This document shows, piece by piece, positions 48,650 through 56,487 of a stretch of 64,000 nt of DNA. The stretch spans positions 1 through 64,000 of the IMG/VR virus record IMGVR_UViG_3300023174_006980; one strand, 5' to 3'. The translations under genes were made by a program, and so were the position numbers. Under the pieces are notes generated by a model. The model was not told where the DNA came from, ran no database searches, and saw only the letters and a list, made by a program, of their open reading frames with translations. The DNA is from a virus. Each line of letters opens with the position of its first letter. Within the stretch, counting starts at the first letter, position 1.

Positions 48650-49083
48650 GTGATATACAAGATTTTGAAGAAAAATTCACAGGAGAGAGGTCTGAATGGA
48701 CTGAAAGAATTAGAGAACTTTCTATACGTATGAGAAATATCAGAGAGATAGGAGAGGTCCAAGTTGAACTCTATTCGGATAGACAAAAACTTCTTGAGTA
48801 TGCATATAAGCTTGGCCAAGTTCTTAGTAAATTAAATGCTAAGTATAGAGCGGATAAGAAAACTAAGATGATGTATTATTCAGAGGAACATAATGTTAGA
48901 TATGGCTCCAACGAAAAAACAACTTTAATAGATGGAGATCTATCTGAATTAAAAAGAAAAATAGATATAGTAGATAATCAAATGAGTTTTTTAAATGAAA
49001 CAACAAAAACAGTTGATCATTTCCTTTATGGTATAAAATCGCGAATTTCTCTAGAGGAATTTATGAGAGGTGGAATAAAATAA
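48646..49083 (+). CDS. uvsY: UvsY-like recombination mediator
   Basis: 145 residues (T4 UvsY 137). The pattern follows UvsY: a helical N-half with QKLLEYAYKLGQVLSKLNAK, the KKTKMMYYSEEHNVRY segment matching UvsY's ARLDYYSG region, and a C-terminal helix with DHFLYGIKSRISLEEFMRGG, matching UvsY's ALDAIKSRGFAIKHIQDMR end. UvsY loads UvsX recombinase on gp32-coated ssDNA. Position between primase and UvsW supports the call. UvsX is not in this window. Confidence 0.75.
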   Translation: MSDIQDFEEKFTGERSEWTERIRELSIRMRNIREIGEVQVELYSDRQKLLEYAYKLGQVLSKLNAKYRADKKTKMMYYSEEHNVRYGSNEKTTLIDGDLSELKRKIDIVDNQMSFLNETTKTVDHFLYGIKSRISLEEFMRGGIK

Positions 49084-49091
49084 TTATTTTA

Positions 49092-50618
49092 ATGATTAAA
49101 TTTATAGTTTCCGAAGATTTACAATGGCTTATATTAAATGACTATAATGAGGAAGTTGATAAAAAACAGCTTGAGCTATCTTTAACAAGAAAAATACATA
49201 ATCACTTTTTCCATCCATTGGTGAAGAAAAAAATATGGAATGGTGAAATATGTTTCATAGATAAAAAAGGACCCCTATGGAGAATACCTATAGGATTATG
49301 GAGTGAGGTTTTTGATATAGGAGAAAAATATAAAATAGAAATAGAGGTTATAGGTCTGGATCATATTATTGATAACACCCTTACTCTTGAAGACTTTACC
49401 CTATGGGCAAATGATTTTTTCAAAGATAAAGAATTAAAACCAAGAGATTATCAGATAGAAGCTGCTTGGAAAATAGTTAGATTTAGATTCTCTTGTCTTG
49501 AAATTGCAACATCATCAGGAAAGACCCTTATAGCTTTTATAGTTCTAGCTTACCTTAAGAATATAAGGGGTATTAATAAATTCCTTATGATAGTTCCTAA
49601 TACAACACTTATTCTTCAGGGATCTGAGGATTTTGAAGGGTATGGTTTAAAAGAACTAGATAACTGCGATATACAATTAATTCATGGCGGTAACAAAAAT
49701 AAAATATCTGGTGGATTAATGATAGGAACTTATCAATCATTAGTTAAGCAGGAAGACTCTTTTTTTGAAGGAGTTGAAGCAATATTTGTGGATGAGTCCC
49801 ATCAGACTTCGGCAAAATCAATCAAAGATGTTATATCAAAGTGTAAAGATTCTAGATATAGATTTGGTCTTTCTGGTACACTTACTAATAGAAATACTGC
49901 AGAGCATTTAACTATACAGCAATTTTTAGGTCCTTTAGTCATGGAGATAAGTCCAAAATTTTTATTTGATAACAAATATGCAACCCCTGTTTCCATAAAG
50001 ATAGTAAAGATGGACTGGCTTGATAATGATATAAAAAGGAAGCTATATGATCTAAGAAAAAATAAGAGTGAAATAGAGGGTAATGAAATATTTTCCATAG
50101 AAAGAAAGCTAGTTGTATCCTCTGATAAAAGACTTAATTATATAGTGGATTTCGTTGCTAAAACAAGCAAGAATTCTTTAGTGCTTTTCCAGTCAGTGGG
50201 TGACGGATACGGGAAAAGAATTTATGATATTCTAAGGGAGATCCAGGCGGAAAAAGAAATCTATTATGTTGATGGAGACACTGATCCACAGCAGAGGGAT
50301 TATTTTAAAAACAAAATGGAAGAAGGAGTTAATAAAGTAATGGTTGCCAGCTTTGGTACACTAAGTACTGGGGTATCTATGAAGAACATACACAATATAT
50401 TTCTGACCGAATCCTATAAGTCAGAGGTTTTAATTAAACAAAGTCTAGGTAGGGGTATGAGACTGTATGAAGGTAAGGAGAAGGTAAATATCATAGATTT
50501 TGTTGACGATTTCTCATGTGAGGGATCTGATAACTATCTTATGAAGCATTCCAATGAAAGGATAGAGATCTACAAAAGGGAAAAATTCGAATATAAAATA
50601 TACAACGTCAAGCTTTAG
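49092..50618 (+). CDS. uvsW: UvsW-like recombination DNA helicase
   Basis: 508 residues (T4 UvsW 503), colinear with it: an N-terminal domain with HNHFFHPLVKKKIWNGEI, the Q-region KPRDYQIEAAW, Walker A ATSSGKTL (about 138-147), motif II as DESH (about 234-237; T4 has DECH), the FGLSGTL motif III, a second RecA domain with VLFQSVGDGYGKRI, VASFGTLSTGVSMKNIHNI and KQSLGRGMRL. It unwinds R-loops and branched DNA, shutting off origin replication and supporting recombination-dependent replication. It is the last gene of the block. Confidence 0.92.
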   Translation: MIKFIVSEDLQWLILNDYNEEVDKKQLELSLTRKIHNHFFHPLVKKKIWNGEICFIDKKGPLWRIPIGLWSEVFDIGEKYKIEIEVIGLDHIIDNTLTLEDFTLWANDFFKDKELKPRDYQIEAAWKIVRFRFSCLEIATSSGKTLIAFIVLAYLKNIRGINKFLMIVPNTTLILQGSEDFEGYGLKELDNCDIQLIHGGNKNKISGGLMIGTYQSLVKQEDSFFEGVEAIFVDESHQTSAKSIKDVISKCKDSRYRFGLSGTLTNRNTAEHLTIQQFLGPLVMEISPKFLFDNKYATPVSIKIVKMDWLDNDIKRKLYDLRKNKSEIEGNEIFSIERKLVVSSDKRLNYIVDFVAKTSKNSLVLFQSVGDGYGKRIYDILREIQAEKEIYYVDGDTDPQQRDYFKNKMEEGVNKVMVASFGTLSTGVSMKNIHNIFLTESYKSEVLIKQSLGRGMRLYEGKEKVNIIDFVDDFSCEGSDNYLMKHSNERIEIYKREKFEYKIYNVKL

Positions 50619-50647
50619 TCACTTCTTGTTTTTATTGCTATCATTTG

Positions 50648-50657
50648 GATATATAAA
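50648..50657 (+). promoter_or_regulatory. Late-promoter-like GATATATAAA
   Basis: Perfect element, exactly 20 bp before the ATG at 50668. It begins the accessory region after the UvsW gene. Confidence 0.6.
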
Positions 50658-50667
50658 ATAAAAAAGC

Positions 50668-51372
50668 ATGAAGCACTTAGACTCGTTTGACTTATTTGAG
50701 GGCAAGAATCCTTTTAAAAAATATAATTCCTACGAATATTATTCCGGGAATAAAGCCCAACCTGGATATGGACAGTTTCTTTATGATTTTTTTAAAGGAA
50801 TGAATGACAGATTTAAAGCATTTAATAGTTACTATAAGAGTAATATAGCTGCAACGAATGTTAATGGTGTGAAGATAGACACTGGTTTAGGCTGGTTAAT
50901 AGGAACAGCAGGGGATCTAGCAACATCAATACCTATGAAAATATTTGAGCCCTCTAAGCTTTATAATAAGGTGGATAATAAAGACCCATTAAAAAACAAA
51001 AAATCAACGTTTCCGTCGGGATCTACTGGTTCTACATCTAAACTTAAAACACCAAAAAGTGAAGCTGAGGTTACCCCAGAACATCAAAGACTCCTAAGCA
51101 ACAATTTTATAAAAAATGATTTGTCTAAGATTAATAGCGATGAAGATATGCAAAACTATGTAGAAAAATTCTATAAGGATCTGGGTGTTAAACCAGGAAT
51201 GAGCAAAAGCGCTGATAATGCAACGACAAACATGGTTACATCTTGGTATAATAAAAGAAGTGGAAGAATGCCCACTATTGCTAGCGACACAATGACATCA
51301 AGCGAGATTGATGCTGCTCAGAGAGAGGGAGATGGAGCGGAAGCTTTATCAACTTTTTCTGTGTTAAAATAA
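50668..51372 (+). CDS. Unknown late protein with capsid-targeting-like leader
   Basis: 234 residues. The N-terminus MKHLDSFDLFEGKNPF resembles the capsid-targeting leader of T4 internal proteins (IPIII MKTYQEFIAEA), with a possible prohead-protease site after LFE (residues 9-11). The rest is Ser/Lys/Asn-rich and mostly disordered, with a helical segment near residues 130-170, and has no recognisable domain. A GATATATAAA element starts exactly 20 bp before the ATG. I infer a head-packaged protein expressed late. Confidence 0.55.
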   Translation: MKHLDSFDLFEGKNPFKKYNSYEYYSGNKAQPGYGQFLYDFFKGMNDRFKAFNSYYKSNIAATNVNGVKIDTGLGWLIGTAGDLATSIPMKIFEPSKLYNKVDNKDPLKNKKSTFPSGSTGSTSKLKTPKSEAEVTPEHQRLLSNNFIKNDLSKINSDEDMQNYVEKFYKDLGVKPGMSKSADNATTNMVTSWYNKRSGRMPTIASDTMTSSEIDAAQREGDGAEALSTFSVLK

Positions 51373-51385
51373 AATAAAATAAAAT
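51366..51385 (+). repeat. Short AAAAT repeat before a start codon
   Basis: Four consecutive AAAAT units between two genes, ending 5 bp before the ATG at 51391. Slippage could change leader length, though A-rich leaders are the norm here. Confidence 0.6.
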
Positions 51386-51390
51386 AGAAA

Positions 51391-51645
51391 ATGAAAAAAG
51401 TATCACAAATACAAGAAGGTTTAAAAACCGAAAGAGAATCAGCTATTACTAAAATAGACGAGACCAATAAGTATTTAACTTTTGCTAAGAAATACTATAA
51501 GAAAAGCGGTGTTTCTGGACCTTTCGACGAGAAATTCAAGGGAGATAAAAAAGCTCAAGAAAAATTTATGGAGGAATTAGGAAAGGCATGGAAGGAACAT
51601 AAAAAAAAGGAAGGAATTAAAACTAGTAGTAACAAACCCTATTAA
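51391..51645 (+). CDS. Small Lys-rich protein, unknown
   Basis: 84 residues, very Lys-rich and helical (KFMEELGKAWKEHKKKEG). The N-terminus MKKVSQIQEGLKTE could be a weak capsid-targeting leader with a cleavage site after IQE (residues 7-9), less convincing than in the neighbouring genes. A basic, head-packaged or DNA-binding protein is possible. No family recognised. Confidence 0.5.
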   Translation: MKKVSQIQEGLKTERESAITKIDETNKYLTFAKKYYKKSGVSGPFDEKFKGDKKAQEKFMEELGKAWKEHKKKEGIKTSSNKPY

Positions 51646-51647
51646 TT

Positions 51648-51657
51648 GATCTATAAA
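51648..51657 (+). promoter_or_regulatory. Variant late-promoter-like GATCTATAAA
   Basis: One base differs from the consensus (C for A at position 4). It lies exactly 20 bp before the ATG at 51668. Confidence 0.4.
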
Positions 51658-51667
51658 GATATAATCT

Positions 51668-52093
51668 ATGCATGATATACTTTACCCAGTTATTGAGCAC
51701 TATATAGGTGCTGTGGTTTCGCAGATTAAGAGAAGTAAAAAATTAGTTTTGTTTAAAACTGCTTTAGGACAGGGGGGTTTTATACAAAAGAATGATGATG
51801 GAAATTGGGATCTTGTAGTTGATGATGAAAAGGTAGCAGAAATTGAAAATATATTATTTTCAGTTTTTTCCCAACCTGATAAACATCCACCGATAGATAA
51901 GTATTATAAAAAATTATTGAGTCTAAAGAAAAAAGGATTAAACTATAGATCAGGACTTTTGGTAGACCAATTAATAGAGTCAATAGAAATACTTCTTTTA
52001 ATAGGCGATGTTAAATTAAAAAGCCCAGTGTCTTTTGGGCCTTTTTATATTTTTAGTTTGGATAATAAAAAACAAGTTATAGTATTAAATTAG
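51668..52093 (+). CDS. Unknown protein with terminator-like hairpin in its coding end
   Basis: 141 residues, helical with hydrophobic segments but no clear membrane span (HDILYPVIEHYIGAVV, LVDQLIESIEILLLIGDV). Upstream, GATCTATAAA begins 20 bp before the ATG, the same register as neighbouring genes. A hairpin with a T-run lies near its 3' end. It starts immediately upstream of the ligase fusion gene (3 bp gap), suggesting cotranscription unless that hairpin terminates. Function unknown. Confidence 0.55.
   Translation: MHDILYPVIEHYIGAVVSQIKRSKKLVLFKTALGQGGFIQKNDDGNWDLVVDDEKVAEIENILFSVFSQPDKHPPIDKYYKKLLSLKKKGLNYRSGLLVDQLIESIEILLLIGDVKLKSPVSFGPFYIFSLDNKKQVIVLN
52019..52046 (+). terminator. Terminator-like hairpin inside the 3' end of a CDS
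   Basis: GCCCA (52023-52027) pairs with TGGGC (52036-52040), with A-run and T-run flanks (AAAA on the left, CTTTTT on the right). It lies about 50 bp before the stop codon at 52093. It may attenuate transcription into the ligase gene. The stem is short, so confidence is moderate. Confidence 0.4.
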
Positions 52094-52096
52094 AAT

Positions 52097-54025
52097 ATGT
52101 CAGGAATAAAACATTTAAGCGAAATATACAAAAAACAAGGATCACAATTTTTGGATGATCTTTTTGGAAGAGAGGTTACCGTTACAGAAAAACTAAACGG
52201 AATGTCATTCTCTTTTGAAAGAAGTTTATTGGATGGAACTATCTATTTTTATAAAAGGGATCAAAACAATCCCATATCTAAGATAGACAGAGTACTGATG
52301 CAACAGTATGATGATCCAATCTACCATATAAAAAATCTTCCAGAATCTGTTTTAAGTGAAATTCCTGCCGGATGGAGATTTGGCATGGAATATTTTTATA
52401 GCAATAATCCAATCTCTATAGCGTATCAAAGAACCCCTTTAAATGGACTGGTTCTTACACACATCTCTGTTAAGAATGAATTTGGAGATTTGGAGAGAAC
52501 CATAGTTGATAAGGAGGAGCTTGATTACTGGGCGGATATGATAGGAGTGGAAGGACCCCCTATTATTTTTCAAGGTGAACTAACGGATGAGCAAAAAGTT
52601 GCTATTAATGATTTTGTGAACTCACCCAATGATACTCTAAAGAAGGATCACGGAACTTATAGTTTTGCAAAATATCTGATCACAGTTTTAAACCCTAAAA
52701 TAGACAAATCATTTCTGAATAATTCTTTAGATGAACCTATAGAAGGAGTGGTTTTTAGATTTGGTAAACTAGACGGAACTGGAGAGGCTTTCACAGCTAA
52801 AATATTGGACCCAATTTTTGATGATATCACAAAACAAAATAACCTTAAAAAAAGAAGTTATTTTCCTAGTGACATATATGGAATTACAATTTTAGATGTA
52901 ATGAATTTTATACTTGATAAAGGAGTGGATTCGTTTGCGTATGAAGGAAGTGAACCATCTGATAGATACATCACTTATATTTGTTCCGTATTTAATCAAT
53001 TTATAGAGAAGTACGGTGAGAGGTATTTGGGATTAGACTTCCAGGAGCCAGACTATTTAAAATCTGAAAAATCATCATTTAATTTGGATTTAATACCTGA
53101 TGAGGAAACTAAGAAGATAATCTCTGATGATGAAAGCTATAAATCTTTTTTTAAACTTATTCTTTCTGCATTTAGAAAGATCAAAAAGAAGGAAGGCGGA
53201 TTTTTCACTAAAGGAGCTATAGATCAGTTTAATTTGCTTGTTAGAGAAATAACAGAATATCTTAATAGAGAAACCACTGTTACAGAATCAGCTATACCAA
53301 CTTTCGATCAGTTTAGACAGGTTAAAAAAGTTTTTAAACCTATACCGGAAGAGGAGCCAGAAGAGGAGCCAGAAGAGGAGCCAGAAGAGGAATCAGAGGT
53401 TAAAAATGAAAAGCCAGTTGAGATCGAAAAGGATGAAGAAATTGAAAGCTCAGATGATGCTGAGCTAGATCCTATAAGATCTGCAGTAATCTCTCACGAT
53501 CTTGCACAACAGACGGAGGGAGATCCAGTTAATCTTGTAATAGGAAAATTTAATCCATTTCATAATGGCCACTATAAATTAATAAAAAAAGCAAAGGACC
53601 ATAATGGATTGCCTGTTGTTGTTTTTGTTATTAATCAAGGTAAAGGATTCTTAGATAATGATATGATGACTAAGATGATGGATTTAGTTTCCTCCGAGAT
53701 GCAAGATTCCATTAAATCCGTTAAATTTGTAGATAATGATCTTTTATCAACAGTTGTGGATAATCTTGATGATGACTGTATCCCAAAGACCTTAACAGTT
53801 GGGAAAAAAAGATTGGACAATTATCTACTACAAAGTAGATCACTTAAGAAAAAGAATAAGATACCAAAAGAATTTTTGATACAGACAGCTCCAGATTGGG
53901 TTACCTCAAATCAGGTTAAAACCATATTAGATAATGAGGATTATTTAGATTTTAAGAAAAATGTGCCTAAATCAATATATCCACTCTGGGAAGAAATAAG
54001 AAGGTCTTACACTAAGAAAAAATAA
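52097..54025 (+). CDS. Fusion: RNA/DNA ligase-like nucleotidyltransferase + NMNAT-like adenylyltransferase
   Basis: 642 residues in three parts. The N-terminal part has the covalent nucleotidyltransferase motifs: motif I EKLNG with K32 as the likely AMP-accepting lysine, motif III WRFGMEYFY (E98), motif IV EGVVFRFG (E216) and motif V FTAKIL (K235). This arrangement is closest to RNA ligases. A helical region (about 290-415) and an acidic Pro/Glu linker (EEEPEEEPEEEPEEE, about 416-430) follow. The C-terminal part has the adenylyltransferase motif GKFNPFHNGHYKL (HNGH at 489-492) and the downstream TSNQVK (603-608) in the place of the ISSTxxR motif, as in NMN adenylyltransferases. It may join nucleic-acid repair to NAD metabolism. 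Substrates are unproven. Confidence 0.75.
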   Translation: MSGIKHLSEIYKKQGSQFLDDLFGREVTVTEKLNGMSFSFERSLLDGTIYFYKRDQNNPISKIDRVLMQQYDDPIYHIKNLPESVLSEIPAGWRFGMEYFYSNNPISIAYQRTPLNGLVLTHISVKNEFGDLERTIVDKEELDYWADMIGVEGPPIIFQGELTDEQKVAINDFVNSPNDTLKKDHGTYSFAKYLITVLNPKIDKSFLNNSLDEPIEGVVFRFGKLDGTGEAFTAKILDPIFDDITKQNNLKKRSYFPSDIYGITILDVMNFILDKGVDSFAYEGSEPSDRYITYICSVFNQFIEKYGERYLGLDFQEPDYLKSEKSSFNLDLIPDEETKKIISDDESYKSFFKLILSAFRKIKKKEGGFFTKGAIDQFNLLVREITEYLNRETTVTESAIPTFDQFRQVKKVFKPIPEEEPEEEPEEEPEEESEVKNEKPVEIEKDEEIESSDDAELDPIRSAVISHDLAQQTEGDPVNLVIGKFNPFHNGHYKLIKKAKDHNGLPVVVFVINQGKGFLDNDMMTKMMDLVSSEMQDSIKSVKFVDNDLLSTVVDNLDDDCIPKTLTVGKKRLDNYLLQSRSLKKKNKIPKEFLIQTAPDWVTSNQVKTILDNEDYLDFKKNVPKSIYPLWEEIRRSYTKKK

Positions 54026-54030
54026 TTTAA

Positions 54031-54056
54031 ACCCCTAATAAAATAGGGGTTTTTCT
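54031..54056 (+). terminator. Rho-independent terminator
   Basis: Stem ACCCCTA / TAGGGGT with loop ATAAAA, followed by TTTTCTT, just after the ligase-fusion stop at 54025. It separates that gene from the next promoter-like element at 54077. Confidence 0.8.
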
Positions 54057-54076
54057 TGAGTACTATTTTTGTTTTG

Positions 54077-54086
54077 AATATATAAA
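54077..54086 (+). promoter_or_regulatory. Late-promoter-like AATATATAAA
   Basis: One mismatch (A for G at position 1), exactly 20 bp before the ATG at 54097 and just after a terminator. Confidence 0.55.
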
Positions 54087-54096
54087 GAAAAAACTA

Positions 54097-54636
54097 ATGA
54101 AGTTTATAAAGAATTTTTCAAATTATTTGGTTAATGAAAAAGCTGGATATGGTAACGACTATTTTGTAGAGAAGAAAGTAGATAAGTCGCTTTATTATTT
54201 CTTTAAAGCTGGCTCTGGTGATGAAGTTGAGGGAATAATAATAAAGATAGGAAAGTTTTCAAAAAATTCTGTTATATCAGATGCTGAGAAAACATATTGC
54301 GTAGTACATATAGAACAAATAGATCCTAACGATCTGGATGATTACTTAGTCAACGACAGTGAGTACAAATCTAATGAGGATGAGAAATTCACAATTTCTA
54401 GAGATCTTTTAAATGAAACATTCTCTATATACAAAAAAGCATTGGATGATTATTTATCTAAAAATCCTAAGGTAACAAAGATCTATGACGAGATCCTTGA
54501 AAATCTAGAAATGCCTATTGATGATTATAGGGAGTACATAGAGCAAGTAGTAAAATCTTGGTCTAAAAGAAGATGGAAAATACAGGACGGGCCATCACAA
54601 AATGTCCTAATCTACACCAAAGTATCTCATGGATAA
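54097..54636 (+). CDS. Unknown late protein with capsid-targeting-like leader
   Basis: 179 residues. The N-terminus MKFIKNFSNYLVNEKAGYG fits the T4-type internal-protein leader, with a possible cleavage site after VNE (residues 12-14). The remainder is acidic with a beta-rich first half (EGIIIKIGKFSKN, TYCVVHIEQID) and a helical second half (KIYDEILENLEMPIDDY). AATATATAAA begins 20 bp before the ATG, directly after a terminator, so this is the start of a new transcription unit. It overlaps the next gene by 8 bp. Function unknown. Confidence 0.55.
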   Translation: MKFIKNFSNYLVNEKAGYGNDYFVEKKVDKSLYYFFKAGSGDEVEGIIIKIGKFSKNSVISDAEKTYCVVHIEQIDPNDLDDYLVNDSEYKSNEDEKFTISRDLLNETFSIYKKALDDYLSKNPKVTKIYDEILENLEMPIDDYREYIEQVVKSWSKRRWKIQDGPSQNVLIYTKVSHG

Positions 54637-54949
54637 TTTAAAAAGATATAGCCAGTTTGTTAATGAGTCTCTGACACCTGTAATGTACATGAGTGTTAAG
54701 AATGAGCTTAAAAATTCGGTTGTTAAGTTTCTTTATGAAAAGGGGCAGGCAACAAGGAAAGAGATATTTGAATTTAGTGCAACGCTTGGGGAAAGTGGAG
54801 CATCTATAGATAGAAGATGGATGTCTAGAAATAAGCAATTAATTAAATGCCTAGTTTCAGAGGATGGCCCTAATCAATATGTGCTTACTAGATTAGGTAA
54901 GAGATTTGCAAAAAACCTCATTGTAAACGAAACAAAAAAGGCTAAATAG
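54629..54949 (+). CDS. Small winged-helix-like protein with capsid-targeting-like leader
   Basis: 106 residues, coupled to the previous gene by an 8-bp overlap. The leader MDNLKRYSQFVNESLTP resembles the other capsid-targeting leaders (possible cut after VNE, residues 11-13). The body looks like a winged helix: SVVKFLYEKGQATRKEIFEF as the first helices, RRWMSRNKQLIKCLV as the recognition region, and YVLTRLGKRFAKN as the wing and last helix. A packaged DNA-binding protein is a reasonable inference. No specific family recognised. Confidence 0.5.
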   Translation: MDNLKRYSQFVNESLTPVMYMSVKNELKNSVVKFLYEKGQATRKEIFEFSATLGESGASIDRRWMSRNKQLIKCLVSEDGPNQYVLTRLGKRFAKNLIVNETKKAK

Positions 54950-54970
54950 ATATAATAAATAAATATTTTT

Positions 54971-55153
54971 ATGGAAAATTACGAAAAATTAGTTGCATTA
55001 GTTGAGTCTATGAAAGAAAACATCGATAAGTTTTTTGTTAAAGGAAACAAATCGGCAGGAACTAGAGTTAGAACTCAATGTCAAGATTTAAAGAAATTAG
55101 CTCAAGAACTTCGTTTGGATGTTCAGAATTCTAAAAAAGAGGCGGGGGAATAA
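54971..55153 (+). CDS. Histone H1-like protein, Hc1 family (Bacteroidota type)
   Basis: 60 residues, almost the whole Hc1-type motif found in Bacteroidota: MENYEKLVALVESMKENIDKFF, then KGNKSAGTRVRTQCQDLKKLAQELR and a short Lys-containing tail. The AGTRVR element with flanking helices is diagnostic. These proteins bind and compact DNA. Host copies usually have a similar size. A phage copy could organise phage DNA or displace host nucleoid proteins, and it argues for a Bacteroidota host. The ATG at 54971 follows an A/T-rich leader. Confidence 0.85.
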   Translation: MENYEKLVALVESMKENIDKFFVKGNKSAGTRVRTQCQDLKKLAQELRLDVQNSKKEAGE

Positions 55154-55201
55154 GAATTATCTCCTGTTATTGAAACAAGTGCCTTTTCCAACACTTTAAT
55201 G

Positions 55202-55211
55202 GATATATAAA
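55202..55211 (+). promoter_or_regulatory. Late-promoter-like GATATATAAA
   Basis: Perfect element, exactly 20 bp before the ATG at 55222. It lies in the 68-bp gap after the histone-like gene. Confidence 0.6.
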
Positions 55212-55221
55212 ATATTAATTT

Positions 55222-55437
55222 ATGGCTTATTATCAATGCAAAGTTACTTTTGACTCAGGTGAGGTCAACAAGCAAGGAAAGGCAGTTATCACCAAAACAG
55301 TTATGTTAGTTGAAGCTACAGGTGTTACCGAAGCTGAAGCTAGAGTGGCTAATCACTTAAAGTCCGATATAATGGATTTCGAAGTGACTTCAGTTTCACT
55401 CTCCAACATAGAATCTGTTTTGCAAGAAAGAGATTAA
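55222..55437 (+). CDS. DUF4494-like small protein
   Basis: 71 residues. The order of a YQCKVTFDSGEV strand, a strand with KTVMLVEATGVTEAEAR and an ending FEVTSVSLSNIESV matches the small DUF4494 family common in Bacteroidota and their phages. Function is unknown. A perfect GATATATAAA begins 20 bp before the ATG, so it starts a unit that continues into the next genes (2-bp gap). The family call is from memory of the motif order. Confidence 0.6.
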   Translation: MAYYQCKVTFDSGEVNKQGKAVITKTVMLVEATGVTEAEARVANHLKSDIMDFEVTSVSLSNIESVLQERD

Positions 55438-55439
55438 CT

Positions 55440-55640
55440 ATGAAACCAAAAAAGTCTCCTGTAAAAGAATCTAAAAAAGAAGGCGGATCTGCTGATATGT
55501 CAAATTATGAGGTACCAGACAGCCCTGTTAAAATACCAGATAACGACACTGGATTTGCTCTTGTTAAGAAAAATTACAGGAGATTTATTTGGACAATGGA
55601 TGAGCATTCAAAGAAAAGGGTTTCAGGAAAGGATAAATAG
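55440..55640 (+). CDS. Small Lys/Ser-rich protein, unknown
   Basis: 66 residues following the DUF4494-like gene by 2 bp. It is basic and probably mostly disordered (MKPKKSPVKESKKEGGSAD), with a short folded segment (ALVKKNYRRFIWTMDEHSKK). No signal peptide. Unrecognised. Operon position suggests coexpression with the packaged-protein candidates. Confidence 0.5.
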   Translation: MKPKKSPVKESKKEGGSADMSNYEVPDSPVKIPDNDTGFALVKKNYRRFIWTMDEHSKKRVSGKDK

Positions 55641-55652
55641 AAGAAAATATTT

Positions 55653-56003
55653 ATGCTAAACGAAAAGGCTGCTTCTAAAACCCAACAAAGACTATTCGGT
55701 CAGGCATACGGTGTTAAAGTTTTTAGAATAACCGATGGCAAAAAAGGTGTAGATCCCAAAGACATTAATCCCAGATATAAGAAAGAGATAATCAAATTAT
55801 CCAATAGCATGTCCTTAGCCAAGCTAAAAGAGTTTGCCCATACCAAACATAAGGACTTACCTGAAGAGGTGAAAGAAGGCGTCCTAAAGGACATATACTA
55901 TAAGTTAAGCCCAGAGGCAGAATACGAACCAGAAAGTGAAAAAGAAAGAAAAATGGGCAATCTTGCTGATTACAGAGAATATATAAAAAAGAATAAAAAA
56001 TAA
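55653..56003 (+). CDS. DUF3008-like protein
   Basis: 116 residues. The start MLNEKAASKTQQRLFGQAYG resembles the ASKAQQ-type opening of DUF3008 proteins, and MSLAKLKEFAHTKHKDLPEEV matches their conserved second block. The LNE at residues 2-4 could be a remnant prohead-protease site, as in the other leader-bearing genes. The role of DUF3008 is unknown. The C-terminus is charged (YEPESEKERKMGN). Confidence 0.6.
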   Translation: MLNEKAASKTQQRLFGQAYGVKVFRITDGKKGVDPKDINPRYKKEIIKLSNSMSLAKLKEFAHTKHKDLPEEVKEGVLKDIYYKLSPEAEYEPESEKERKMGNLADYREYIKKNKK

Positions 56004-56009
56004 TCACAT

Positions 56010-56486
56010 ATGTCAGAAAAAATTAACGAAGACTGTGGATGTGGTGGTGCATCAAATCCAAATCCAATTCAATCACAACAAGCATTTCAAACCACAACAG
56101 ATCCCAATGTGGGAAAGTTTGCAACCCTTGCGGATGGAAGAACAGGAACTATAAATGATTCTATCAGAAATTCAACTGGGCAGATTATAGGGTATGTCTT
56201 AAATAATGATAAAGGTGCTTTTAGAGTTTTTAAAGATAAGGTAACAAGAATCACAGAGAGCGAAGGTGCAATGGCTAGCTTGGAAGCAACACCTGGCATG
56301 GGCGAAGTAGCTCCTCCAACAAGGACTAGCACAGGATCAGGTGATCAATTCCCAAGTCTAACTGCAGGAACCCCAGCAGCTAAAGGTAAAAAAGCTAAGA
56401 CAAATAAAACATCAGATGAAAAGGTAGATAAAAAAGCCTTACTGAGTTGGAACGATTTTAAAAGTAAAATGACTAAATTTCAATAA
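56010..56486 (+). CDS. Unknown protein with N-terminal Cys-Gly motif
   Basis: 158 residues. The start MSEKINEDCGCGGASNPN has a CxC-GG motif. The middle (GKFATLADGRTGTINDS, QIIGYVLNNDKGAFRVFKDK) looks like a small SH3-like beta domain. A Thr/Lys-rich linker follows, then a helix (LLSWNDFKSKMTKF). It is the last gene of this plus-strand unit, ended by a strong terminator. Unrecognised. Confidence 0.5.
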   Translation: MSEKINEDCGCGGASNPNPIQSQQAFQTTTDPNVGKFATLADGRTGTINDSIRNSTGQIIGYVLNNDKGAFRVFKDKVTRITESEGAMASLEATPGMGEVAPPTRTSTGSGDQFPSLTAGTPAAKGKKAKTNKTSDEKVDKKALLSWNDFKSKMTKFQ

Positions 56487-56487
56487 C

